NCBI GenBank assembly: GCA_015847255.1
Contig: JADLZK010011205.1
Coordinates: 124,001 to 188,000, forward strand
From: Hyparrhenia diplandra
Lineage: Eukaryota; Streptophyta; Magnoliopsida; Poales; Poaceae
Direction of reading: 5' to 3'
DNA length: 64,000 bases
The notes under the pieces: generated by a model
The model's input: the letters and a program-made list of their open reading frames with translations, nothing else
Database searches by the model: none
Told to the model about the DNA's origin: nothing
In this document: piece by piece, positions 46,801 through 57,719 of the stretch
Layout of the letters: each line of letters opens with the position of its first letter
How positions within the stretch are numbered: position 1 is the first letter of the stretch
Made by a program: the position numbers and the translations under genes

Positions 46801-47690
46801 GTGGGAGTGTGGGAGCTGGAGGCTGTCAGGTGGTAATTGGTGTCTGGTGAAACATTGGGCAGGGGCTGGGATGCAGGGCCTGAATTTTGAGAGGTGAAAA
46901 GTTCAGTGAAATAGGCCAAAAGAGTATCTGCCAGCTGATTTGGTGTAGTGGAGGTGGTGCCATCTGGATTGATGAGATAAGAAATTTTGTTTTTCCGGTT
47001 TCTTTTGACTATAGCTTTGTAGAAAAAAAGAAGTGTTTCTATCTCCTTCCCTGGCCCAAGTTTTTTTTGCTCGCTGGATATGGTATTTTTCCTCTTTGGT
47101 TAGAAGGTCCTGGTGCTGGTCATGTAGAGTTTTTTTTGTAGGGAGTGATCTTGCTGGGTAGGATGAAGGTTCTGTTGTTCTAGAATCTGAGCTTCAATGT
47201 TTTCTAGAGGTTGTTTGTTGTTGGGTTTCTTCCTCCTCCATTTTCTTAAATCTGCAGCTAAATATTTAGTTTTTGTGCAAAGTCACGGTTAGTAGAACGA
47301 GACCAGCTATTGTGCGCGACCTCATGATAATCATTGTCCATTAACCACCAATTCTCAAAACGAAAAGGGTTTCCTAACTCTATGACACTGAGAATTAAGG
47401 ACAGCTAAAATGGGCGCATGGTCACTATACATCATCGGCAAGTGATAAACCGCAGTGTTGGGAAACATCATGCACCACTCAGGAGTTACCTAAGAACCTA
47501 TCAAGGCGCTCATACGTAGGGACTGGAGGAAAACCGCTTGTTTGTCCAAGTGTAAGCTGGGCCATTAAAAACCGAGATCAAAAAACCCACATTGGCCGAA
47601 TATAACCACAAAATTCATAGATACTGGCAGGATTAGCATTAACAGGACCTAGCTTTTTTTCGACTCATGCATAATGTCATTCAGATCCCC
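43900..47690 (-). pseudogene. LINE ORF2 remnant: endonuclease end, reverse transcriptase, RNase H-like
   Basis: Domain order on the minus strand. The C-terminal part of an AP-type endonuclease is at 47270-47690 (GDLNDIM, then a RLDRF-type motif). The RT fingers/palm are at 46900-45880 (NAAPGPDGFNAGFYK, LPKI, SAFVAHRHISSN, LLKIDLAKAFDRLEW, RGLRQGCPLSPYLF). The FADD catalytic motif near 45895-45908 has lost one nucleotide, shifting the frame inside the active site. The thumb/connection is 283 codons open at 44855-45706 (ILRRFWWAG-type motif, KEHGGLGIRDM). Weak RNase H-like sequence lies at 43900-44310. Further stops sit near 46165 and 46390. The enzyme would copy LINE RNA at the target site (TPRT), but this copy is inactive. 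Confidence 0.85.
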
Positions 47691-47696
47691 CATACA

Positions 47697-49086
47697 CAAC
47701 ATCGGCGAGACCGCCCCACAAGCGGCGTGCCACGCCCACGCAAAGAAAAAAGTCCGCCCGTCCTCATGCGCGCTGCTGCCCATGCGCGCCGCCTCCGCCG
47801 CCGCCCGGCTTTCGCTGCCTCTTCACGCATCGGACCCTCCCAGTCACCCCGCATCGGCGTCGGTCTTGCGCGGTGCGGTGGCGAGCGATCACCTCTCCAG
47901 TCGGCATGGAGGGCGCTGGAGCTCCGATCCAGCATACACGTCGACGTAAACTTGCATTCCCTCTCTCTTGCTCTTCAATATTCTGTGTCTTCAATGGCTA
48001 ATCTGCTCTTTCACTTGCTGTTACCGTTTTCTGCACTTCAGGTGCTCGATGAAATGCCCAAAAGGCATCCCTCTAATTTTCCATCAAATCAGAGCCTTTA
48101 TCTCTTCAGCTTTATGTGCTTGGTGTGCACCTGGACAATATCAGGTTGCTTGGACGACAGTGTTCTACAAAGGATTGGTACACATATTGTGGCGCACGCG
48201 TTTTCGGCTATGACAGCCTCCAGAAATTGGATTACATGTTCCAAAACTTCTAACAAAAAGATCTTTGGACCATGCAGCATGATGATGGATCTTGCTCTTT
48301 ATGATAAATGAAGACAACCCAATCATGTAGTGCCTGTGCAATTCTATGAGTGAGTGTACATCGATTCTGTAGTAAAGCCAGTGCAGATGTACCAGATGGT
48401 TCAGGTGACTACAGTCAACTCACATGCAGCATAAAAATAATAAAGATGCATACATGTGGTGATACATAGATATAGCTGCATTATTTGCTTCGAAAACAAT
48501 TAAAAAAAATTACATAGTCTGAACATTAAATAACTATGTCCATGTTGCAATTGATGCATTGTTAGATACAATTAAAACTCTCTTTCTATTACATACAGTC
48601 TCATTTACAGTAACAGTTGCTTAAATGCTTGCAGGGGAAAAAAAACATCAAGAGTACCTCTGACGTTGAGTACGAAAACTTATACACCTGGTGCAGTGAT
48701 TAATTGATAGTCAAGATTCTTCTTACAAGTTCATCCAAAGTGGGATTATTATTTTTAATTATCTACCCGTCATTCCTATGTGCTGACATCCGAATGGTTG
48801 TAAAAATGTGACCAGGCTATGTGTAGTCAGTTGGACTGCTTCTACTACAAAAGCACATGCCAGTCCTGGACTTCTTCCTGTATTTTCCCATGCACATTTC
48901 AGATCTCACTGCATTACACCAAGGTTTGTGCCTGATCAGAAACAAAAAGATCACCATTCTTGCTGCATTCAAAATGATCTTCACTAATATCCATTTTCCT
49001 GTTTTCCTATATTACTACTGTATTTTTTCTTCGTTCCTGTGATTTCGATCTTCCTCGCCCGCGCAACTGCGCTGGGATTTCGCTAG
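47697..49086 (+). mobile_element. Helitron-like segment with gene fragment, nested in the LINE
   Basis: The 3' end has a hairpin-capable CCCGCGCAACTGCGCTGGG (about 49057-49075), then ATTTCG and CTAG (49083-49086), followed by T; the left end starts TC after A (47697). This A|T target and CTAG-plus-hairpin end are Helitron features, with no target duplication. The interior starts GC-rich and has an acceptor-like TTCTGCACTTCAG before VLDEMPKRHPSN (about 48041), reminiscent of a pentatricopeptide-repeat protein, followed by a frame to 48311. That looks like a captured gene fragment; identity is uncertain. Confidence 0.45.
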
Positions 49087-49133
49087 TTATATATAGAACT
49101 TTTAAGCCAAACGGTGTGCACCTAGGCTTAGAA

Positions 49134-50940
49134 GTGGGCATGGGCCATTTCATTTTCATTGGGCTTTTTTTTCTTGTACATATGCGGTTGCCATCTTGAC
49201 TCCACAGTCACTTTCGTCAGCGAAGAAAAATGTCATTGTTTTTTTATATATAATAGAAAAGGGACAATTGCAAGATTATCGGTGTTTTTGAGCTCTAATT
49301 CCTCGTTTGCCCTTGTTTTTAAAGTTTACATGTTTGCCCCTCTTTTTTTCAAAATTGAAGGTGCCGTCTACCCCTATTTCTGAACACCATTTGCTATTGA
49401 TAATTAATGGTCAAATAACAAAATGTTTGGAATAAAGAAAAAGGAAGAAAGACAACATTGCCCCTTATCCAAAATAAAGGACTCGTTCCCCACTCCACTC
49501 TATCTCATCTACCCAACATCCCCTATCGCGCCCACCCGACGCGGAGGCGACAGCACCGGAAGGCAGCATGCTAGGGTGTCCGACAAGTGGGGCGGCTCCG
49601 GAGATTCGCGACGCGGCCGGGTGGTTCAGCACAAAGGGCGGGTATAGGGCGTGGGCGTACAGTTCCCGCCGGCGGACGCCCCGCGTGTCGCAGCGGTGGC
49701 AGTCCTGCGCTGGCTGGCTTGTGCGCCGCGATGGGCGGTCAGCGCGGGCAGGGTTGTTCCATGAGCAGCGGGCGGCCGACGCCCTCGGGGCCCGAGTGGT
49801 GGACGGCGACCTTAGATGGGCGTGGACGGACCAACGCGGGATGCCTTGAGCGGCGTGATGGGACTACCGGGCGCGACTACCCCGAACGTCGGGCTGCGCC
49901 ACGACCTATGTTTTGCTGTGACATGGAGCAACCTTGGGTTAGTTAAACGAGATTGACCAAGAGAAAATCAATGACAATGACAAATGTGAAGGATGTTTGG
50001 GAAAAGGATAAGATTGGAGTGCGAGCTTGGCTTCTATGAGTTGCTTCTCATACGACAGTTCTGTAACAGAGTGCATCCATATCTCAACAGTACGAAAAGT
50101 TGGCTAGGCTGCCAGAGAACCGTTCAGCGTGGTTTGGTGATGTAACGTGAGACCTGTCAACTACAACAAGTCGAGATGGGAGGGGCTCGCGTTGCGTCAA
50201 CTACCAAGTCGTGATGCCCACAACTAGAGCAGACGGCGATGTGGCTCTGCTCCACCTGAAATAGAAAATGGGTAACGCCGCAGCTCTGTTGGGCGTCCGA
50301 CAATAGGTGGCCGAGCAACGTGTTCAAGCAGGTGAAGGCGTATTCAGAACCAAGTTGGTTACGTTGTGGGCCAATAGGCCAGTGATTAGTTGAGTTTAGT
50401 CAGTTGATTTGGAGTGGCGTGGTGTCGGTTGGGACGGCTATATGAGCCCATGTAATGTAGACTCCTGCTCGAACGCAACAGTTTGCTAGCGAGCTGGTTA
50501 TCCATGTCAACTGAGCTTTTTATTTATCGGCCATGTCAACTGAGCTGGGAAAATGTATACAACACACAAATTCTAGAAAAAATTGTTCATAATAAAAAGT
50601 GCTGCTCCTTCCAGTCCCAAAATAAAGTACATTTGATCGAGTTTGGAAAGCAAACCAAGGTTGATGGTAAAATGACACTGCTGTCTCCAAAATACGTAGC
50701 TGACGTTCTTGCATAGGCTGGTAGTGATACCGTGCGCAAGCTTGTTCAGTATGAATGGGATCAGAAGCATCCAGAGCTCCAGGGGGACTTTTTTATTTTT
50801 TTAAAAAAAAACTACAGAAGTCGATTTTTTTTTAATCAGAAAGTCGATCTTTTTGTTGGCACGCATTGGAGTACCTTGAATCTTTACATCTATACCTATA
50901 TACAAGTAGTATCTCTTTGCCTAAAATTTAAATCACACAA
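49134..50940. other. Unassigned interval before F-box unit U5
   Basis: 49.13-49.45 kb and 49.95-50.94 kb show no gene. 49500-49900 is GC-rich with chance open frames. CTCCTTCCAGTCCCAAAATA at about 50606 resembles one end of Stowaway-type MITEs, without a partner. Confidence 0.3.
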
Positions 50941-51073
50941 GTGCAAACATTTTGGATGCCGCAAATATTTCTTGCCTGATGTATTTACATGCCAAACTTC
51001 GGCGATGGCACTGGAACAAAAGCCCTTGAGAATCACACATTCCAGGACCAAAATATACACAGTAAATGACAAG

Positions 51074-51237
51074 CAGGGGCGGATCCAGGATCAGTCATCG
51101 GGGGTGCTATTTAGTGGAGAGTTAATGAAAATTAAGAGATTTAATGGTGGTTTAATAGCTAAGTACAATAATTACCATGCAAATTGTGCCTGCCAGGGGC
51201 TGTAGCCCGGGCAGCCCCCCCCATGGATCCGCCACTG
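51074..51237. mobile_element. hAT-type MITE
   Basis: 164 bp. The ends CAGGGGCGGATCCAGG and CCATGGATCCGCCACTG are imperfect inverted repeats, flanked by the 8-bp duplication ATGACAAG (51066-51073 and 51238-51245), the hAT target size. Confidence 0.88.
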
Positions 51238-51711
51238 ATGACAAGGGTTCCTAATTGCTTTCTTCAAACCCAGACAGGGCTGGAATGGAATGGAGCTGCC
51301 GATCAGTGTTTTGGACAGAGCTCTATTTGATCCACCATCAAAATTAGATGGTAATATAGATAGAAATATTAGCACAAATCACTTGATTCTCACAAGCAAA
51401 AGAAGCCAATTCTGACAGTTTATTCTTTGTCTTCAGAATTGTACCCTAGCCACAACAGATCATGAGTACATAGTTAAGGGCACAAATAAGGGCAAAACGA
51501 AAACAGGACGACTAAGATTCTGGGACTAAACCACTAAATAACTACCAATCATCTAGAGATGAATGCCCAGCACTGCTAGAGTGCTAGTAGCTGCTGACGT
51601 CTTGCATGACATGGCTAAGCCTTCATTCAGATGCTCCCAACCAACTGCAACGCCACCTCTCAAAGTCAAGAGAGCAGACCTACCAAAAGAATACACAATA
51701 CAGTGTTATTA

Positions 51712-53263
51712 GAATACTCCAACAGTTTGGCATTTTTGATTTGGCATTTGACCTTGCTTGCCAACTCCCCATTCCAAATGCCAAGTCAAAAAAAGGCTTC
51801 CTCCAATAGTTTGGCAATTTTGGTTTGGCAAATGAGAAAAGTGGGGCCGAGGAGGAAGCGGTAGTTGGCTCGTTCCTTTCCTCGACCGCGACACGGTACC
51901 CCTCGGCGCCGATCCTTCCCTCGTCGCGTGAGACGGCCGCCACCGCGGTCATCGAAGCTGCCGCGGCGATCACCTCCCCCAACCGGCCATCACCGCCCCA
52001 AGGTCTCCATCTCCTCCCCCGGCTTGCCATGTAGTCCTCACGCCTCCCCGTAGGTCATCAAGTCAAGCCAAAGAAGAGCCGTAGCAAGCCAAGGCACAGG
52101 CGAAGCCAGAGAAGCGGGCAATGGGGCTGAGGGGGTTCGTCGGACGCTTTCACGCTTAACGTCATGGGAAGTCGATGGCGCCGTCGTTCCTCCTCGATTG
52201 CTGCGTGGCCCAAGAAGCCGTCGTCAAATGCGCCTTGGTGTGGTCCACCGAGCCTCGGTGCCTCCACCCACTCGGCGGCGGCGCCGCGACTTCAGGCGGG
52301 CGGCTATTTGGCGTGGGCCGACGCCACGCGCGTGCTCGAGCCGCATGGGTCGCCGACGGCGGGCGCCGGGCGGCGTCTGTCGGGCCGGGCCCGACCACAC
52401 CGATCACCAGGCCCGCGACACGCGGCGCGGCTTCCCTGGCTGAGGCGGGCGGCCTCGGGACGACCTCACTCCTCTGGCCCGACCTCGCGGCTCTTTACTG
52501 CTTCGCCGACGTGTCCCTCAGCGGCGCCTCGCGTGACGCGCGCCCGTATTTGCGCCCCGACGCGACTACGGCGTCCGCCTGGCGTCCGTGCTCAAGGCGT
52601 GGTGGTCGCGAGGGAGGTGTCCCGCTGGCGTCCTCGGCGCTGTGACCTTCGAACGCGCCGTGGCGATGGCGGCGGTCCGGGATTACGCTTCGCCCGGCGC
52701 TGACGCGCCCGCGGACGCCGCTGTCGCGCCGCCTGCGTCAGCGGTCGCTGGCGTCTCGGCCGCATCCGCCCGGTCGGCGGCCGCGCCTTGGCCCGAGGAC
52801 GCCCACGCCCTTCCCCGCGGACCGAAGCCCGATGAAATGGCCGGTGCCGGACTCGCTCGCTACGCCCGGACCGTGTCGTTCGGACTCGTGCAGCGAGGAG
52901 GAGGAGGAGCGGAAGGCGGTCATGGCGAGGGTCAGCCCTCGGTGCGTTGAGCGCCGCCGCGGCCAGGCCCGGGGAGGTGTACCGTCTTGGCGGTTCGCCT
53001 CGAGGCCGCGGTGGATGGGCGGCGTGCGGAAAGATGAAACGCGAAAGGGAAAGGGAAGAGTCAGGCTGGAGGAAAGAACCGCGGGCCTTCGATCGCGAAT
53101 GCCAAGCAATGCGATCGCGCAAAAATGCGGCGCAAAGGCCCTGATTTGCCAAAGCTCACTAAATTGCCAACTCCAAATGCCAAACTGTTGGTGAGAGTTT
53201 TGGAGCTTTTTGGCAAAAATTTGAGAATGCCAACTCCAAATGCCAAACTGTTGGAGTTGCTCT
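51712..53263. mobile_element. TIR element with GC-rich body (PIF/Harbinger-like ends)
   Basis: Left end ACTCCAACAGTTTGGCATTT and right end AAATGCCAAACTGTTGGAGT are inverted repeats of at least 20 bp; internal copies of the same motif lie near 51770-51825 and 53155-53190. Other F-box units show an uninterrupted site here (TTAGAATAATCAAGAGGCAC). The exact 3-bp duplication is blurred. Between the ends is about 1.2 kb of GC-rich DNA (51840-53120) with no transposase motif and only composition-driven frames. It may be a captured promoter or first-exon fragment. Confidence 0.7.
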
Positions 53264-55229
53264 AAAGAGGCACTTGAGCAGAGTTAGATGACCTAACTGC
53301 TGGTGCATGTGAAACAAGCTACTGATTCTGTACCTTAATGCAAATTTTAAATATATCAAAAGGGTTTTATATCAATGATTAACTCAGTGCTTCTTTTGGA
53401 AGAAAAACAGAGACCAATTCGTCTGCTCTAGCATTCAGACACTAGACAAATTTGCCTGCCTAATATGGAGCTAGCTGCAGCATACTGAGTACACCAAAAA
53501 AAAAAAAAAAAAAAAAAAAAGAGTAAATGACACAAACAATACAAAATTAATCAAAAACACCAAATGACCGCATGGATTACAAGGGCCCTTTTTAGTGACA
53601 ATGGTGGATGTGAGAAATTTTGGATATGCAGCAGCAAGTGCACTTTGGTAACAAGTAAGATGACATATAAATATAAATATAAAAATATAAATATATATAA
53701 AAAAAGATGAGAAGACCAGGCCAGGACGTCGCGAGGAGGTGGACACGTCGACGAGAAACCCTGACCGTTCGATCTCCGTTCGACGTACAGCATCTGGTTT
53801 GGACGGGGCCCGGCGGCTGGGCCCATTGGGTTGTGCTGCGTTCGCTCGACGCCTCGTGTGATGGTGGGTCCTGCTGACGACGTTCCTGTGCCTTTCGACG
53901 CGCACCCGCTGGCTGGCCTGACCGTCGTGCGCAGTGGTCTGTGGGTCCGACGGCCCTGGGGGCTACCTGTCGGCGTCGGGGGTAGGCGGAGGTCGACGCG
54001 TACCCTCTGACCGGCCTGGCCGTCGTAAGCGGTCGTCTGTGGGTCCGTCCAGCTTGGGGGTCTACTACCTGCTAGCGACGGGTAGGCAGACGGCCCACGG
54101 CCCCTTTCAACGCTGACAGTCGGGCCGTTGTCGAGTCTCCATTGGCCTCCGATACGGAAGCGCAGCGGTCAGCTCCCTTCGCACGTCCAGATCGTGCTTC
54201 TCCGTCTCGCGGGGGTATGGCCGTTGCGTCCTGTCGATGGGCGGTTCGTCCAGACGGCGTGGGACCTGGTGTCAGCCGCTGAGTGACCTGCCTAATAGTC
54301 TGCGCGGTCGGCCGGTTCGCTGCTGATCTTCTGTGCGTCTCTGTGCGGTCGTGGAGCCTTTGCCGTCCGCCCAAGCTGTGGGATCCGGTGTCCGTCACGC
54401 CGTTTCCTCACTGGCCCGTGGACGCCCTGGCGGGCGGGGCCGTGCGCGTCGTGACGCATGCACCGAGCGTGTGCTCTCGCTGATACAGTGGTCCCATGGG
54501 TGTCTGGCCCCAGCTGTCGGGGGCTGCTTGTGATCGGTCGCTTAGGTCCCCTGTCTGGACCTCCACCGGCTGGGACGGTCGAATAAAACTGGCTGCTGTC
54601 GCCTCCGTTCCGACTCCAGCGCCGTCTCGCCGTTTCTCTGAGGTAACTTGCCATGGCGGCTCGCCCCTCCTGCTGCTCAATCGCGTCCCTCCCTCGGTTA
54701 CCTTCCGTTCAGATTCGGAGCTGATGCTCTCTCCCTACGCGTCCAATGGCGTGCGCTGTTCTGTAGGTTTCTGAAGGACAACGAGGTGACCTGTTGGGGG
54801 GAGTTGTGGGGAACGGCTGCTGCGTCTTCCGCCGTTGGGGTCGTCGCCGGGGGCAGCGTTTCGGTGCGGGATTGCCGGATCGGCTCGGCGGGCCACAGGT
54901 ATGGTGATTCGCGCCGCCCCCTTTTACCCTTTTCCTGCATTGTGTTGATATCTAGGTGCGATTGGCGATTTCGATGTTGGTCTGACATGGTGCTTGTTCT
55001 TCTTCTTTCCCTTTCGTTTTCGTCATTGTGAGCAAACACATTCCAATCGCCGCCGTTTCATCATTGGATCCACCGCACCAGTCGCGCCTCCCGGCTGCAG
55101 CGGCAAAGGTACGCTTCGCCCCGCCTCGCCATCGATCCACACACAGTGATACCGCGCATGGCTAATCCTCCTCTCATCTCCTCCAGGCCGGCCTCGACGC
55201 TCTAGAGCCACGACGACGACATCTCTACC

Positions 55230-57327
55230 ATGGTACGCCTCTGTTCCCCCATAATAGATCTAGGTTCCTATTTACTGCTCGAGCTGCTCTCCCTCCCAAG
55301 ATTAGCTCTACAGTTTTTTCAACGAACGACGACTCCGTATGTTGTTTAGCTCGATTCTCCACTTTCTGAAAGCTAGCAACAGAATGTAGCCCATCTATGC
55401 GGACTATCTACCTAGATCTACGTTTCCAGCACACCCGCATACATACAGCGACTCTAACATGGCCTAATTTGATAGAAAATTAGCCTTCAAAAAGAAAAGA
55501 TTGCCATCTTCAATCAGCTAGGCAGCAAGGGACCTGGAGCAACCATTCTTTTCTGACCCCCTGAATCGAAATGATGTGGTGCTTTGATATGCAAATTTTA
55601 AAATGGCGCAGAGAAGTCTATGCCTTGTATCTTTATTAGTACAAACACATAGGAAAAACATCTACCACATTTGAAAAGCAGGACGAGGTTATCAGAAAAC
55701 ACCTCTACAAAAGGTATTGTTTTACCATTCTCATTAGAAGCAACATCATGCAATACTATCCGTGCCGAGCCATCATGGAAACAAGTAAAATTGGATAGTT
55801 CACCATGCACGGTTAAGAAACGTAGACACTAAACGAATTTGAAACAGGCTGGCCATGGTAGATTCTGCCGTTCCTTTCAGTATCGTACACATCGCCGTGC
55901 CACTGGCGGAGCTACGTGTAGACAAAACTGGGCCATGGCCCCCCCTTGGCTTGGTAAATTTTCTATGGGCCATGTCTGCAATATCGTGTAACCAGCAAAA
56001 AAGAATAAAAATAGCAAGCCACCATGAATCGAACCGGAGACCTCCAGGATCACACTGCACCACCCTAACCATTTGAGCCCGGCAACCTCCCATGCACAAG
56101 CAAATTGGCCCCCTTTATTTCATTTCTGGCTCCGCCAGTGGCCGTGCAGACAAGAATTGTCACCTGGATAGTTTCACTGCAGGATTATGATTACAGGTAA
56201 AAGATGCTAACCTTCATTATTGCCTCTGTTTTGTAGGACGGCCATTCCCTTCCAGGACTCGCCATCCTCCGGCCAGAGGAGTCCAACGATGTCCTCACAC
56301 ACGACCTGCATTTCCAGAACGCTGTTGTTGCAAACCAGGTTTTCCCAAAATATGCAAAGCCAACAGCCAGAGACATACACCGTGCCTTCCTAAATCAGTT
56401 CCCACACCTAGCATACCCTATAGTCATCTCACGTTTTGGGCCTGACTTTGTCATTCAGTTGGACAACGCCGGCGAGCGGCAGATTGTCACTTCCTCACGC
56501 ATTCTCCGAGGTCCTGACTTCTGTATGATGCTTGTCCCATGGTCTGACCAGTACGGCTCTCAGCTTGTGGATTGGGAAGTGAAAGTAACTGTAGACATCA
56601 CTGGAATCCCACCCCACGCATTTGTTCGAAACACCCTGGCACCCCTCCTCGAACCGCACTGCAACATTCAGACCTGCCGCTTCCACAAAGCCAGAGGCAT
56701 CTGCCGTGTTGATGCTTTTGCACTTAACATAGAGTCCATCCCCAAGACTGCACAGCTCGCTGTCCAGTTTCCTATAGAGCAAGGTGTTTGCAACGTGGTC
56801 TTTCCTATCATGCTGAAGACCCTACAACAAAGCACCATACCTCGAGGCGGACGACTCCTCCATCCCTCTGCGTCGCGTGACAGATGCTGATTATGCAGGT
56901 GACTCATCTTCAATACTTGGAATTGAGACTTCATCAGTATCTGTTACATTATGATTCATCTAAACTATATTCTAGCAGACCCAGAAGAAGGATATGACAG
57001 TGATGCGATCAGGGAGGCCTTGGAGCAGCCGTTTGAAGGTACCTGCATCAAACATACCCAAACTTTAGAACTTTATAAACCATACCTACTCACATCCACA
57101 TGTTAATGCGCAGACGAACGACAGCTAGGAATCAGACCAGCGAACAACAACTCAGACAGCGACTACGACTCCGAGGGCAACTATCTGCGCGGCTACCTCC
57201 ATGGTTCGGTCCTCCACGATGTCTGTTTCTCTGTCGCTGGTCCAAACATTTGTAGCTAACACCTGCTCAAACCCACGCAGATTCAGACTTCAGCCTCGGT
57301 TCTGACTACAGCGGCCCTTACAGCTGA
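55230..57327 (+). CDS. Five-exon gene, DUF4283-like family (tentative), one frameshift
   Basis: Exons: 55230-55232 (ATG only), 56237-56898, 56979-57038, 57114-57203 and 57281-57327. All introns are GT-AG; introns 2-4 share phase 1. A further 5' UTR intron is likely (about 55109-55186). Exon 2 opens DGHSLPGLAILRPEE and contains FPKYAKPTARD, FGPDFVIQL, LVPWSDQYGSQLVDWEVKV and DITGIPPHAF, reminiscent of the DUF4283-like nucleic-acid-binding module of plant retroelement and related host proteins. The later exons encode an acidic, Asp/Ser/Tyr-rich tail (DSDYDSEGNYLRGY, FSLGSDYSGPYS). Exon 2 is one nucleotide out of register with exon 3: the frame from ATG stops at 56888-56890, whereas the other frame near 56830 runs through to the donor. 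So it is a near-intact gene with one frameshift, real or from sequencing. Total about 285 residues. Function unknown. Confidence 0.6.
55901..56140. mobile_element. hAT-type MITE in intron 1
   Basis: 240 bp. Starts CACTGGCGGAGC and ends with its inverse GCTCCGCCAGTG. GCCGTGC flanks both sides (55894-55900 and 56141-56147), 7 bp of a likely 8-bp duplication. It lies wholly within intron 1 of the gene. Confidence 0.82.
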
Positions 57328-57719
57328 GGCCGCCAACTGTCACCGGGTCTACACCGCCGCAGGGACCCAGCTACATGATCAGTTCCATCTTGTGTCTGTC
57401 AGTTCCCCAGAAACAAAGCTAATTACCAGGCTGTACTTCGAACAGCTCCGTATCTTTGTATTAGCCTAATTCGATGCTGTCGCCTAAACTGTATATGGGC
57501 CAGCCCTAATCTTCTGTAAGACAGTACCGCCTTCACCCTGAACCTCCCTTCTTATATGTAAACACTATGTATTGCGGTCCCAGACATTTATACAGACTCT
57601 TTGTAGTTGCGGGCGGCCAGTTCCCGCGCGGGAACGCCCGCGCTGTAGACTAGTATATAGCAAACGACCAATATAATATAATTCCCAACAACTTATGAAA
57701 CATGGAAGACAGGTTTTAC

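Larger units (their letters stand above)
43294..49118 (-). mobile_element. LINE insertion (L1-type), antisense, with nested Helitron-like segment
   Basis: Flanked by the 15-bp direct repeat ACCTAGGCTTAGAAG at 43279-43293 and 49119-49133. Read on the minus strand it ends in poly-A (T run 43294-43309) preceded by an AATAAAG signal near 43325. A second T run lies at about 43551-43567, next to the main LINE body. The body holds endonuclease, reverse transcriptase and RNase H-like sequence. The 47697-49086 part looks like a separate Helitron-like insertion. The two poly-A tracts suggest either 3' transduction or a nested LINE. Confidence 0.8.
50941..53665 (-). other. F-box unit U5, 3' region, interrupted twice
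   Basis: Parallels 40360-41750 of unit U4 in three blocks: 50941-51073, 51246-51711 (with the exon-like block at about 51560-51680) and 53264-53665. The gaps are the hAT-type MITE and the TIR element. A long A run at 53499-53520 lies in the third block. Confidence 0.65.
53666..57653 (+). mobile_element. Helitron-like insertion carrying a five-exon gene
   Basis: Other F-box units read GACATATATAGCAAACG across this point; here GACA and TATATAGCAAACG are separated by 3988 bp. The right end has a strong hairpin: perfect palindrome GTTCCCGCGCGGGAAC (57620-57635) within an outer GCGGGCG/CGCCCGC stem, then CTAG at 57650-57653 followed by T. That matches a Helitron 3' terminus with an A|T target and no target duplication. 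The left end is A/T-rich (TATAAATATAAA) instead of starting TC, so class assignment is not final. 53700-55100 is GC-rich promoter-like sequence without a convincing ORF. Confidence 0.6.

Noticed and set aside
47667..47994. Four overlapping frames of 76-214 codons at the start of the Helitron-like segment
   Set aside because: Mostly composition-driven; only the acceptor-bounded DEMPKRHP piece further downstream has gene-like character.
54072..54680. Arg/Pro-rich frames upstream of the five-exon gene
   Set aside because: Open on both strands in GC-rich promoter-like DNA; no domains and no splice links to the gene.
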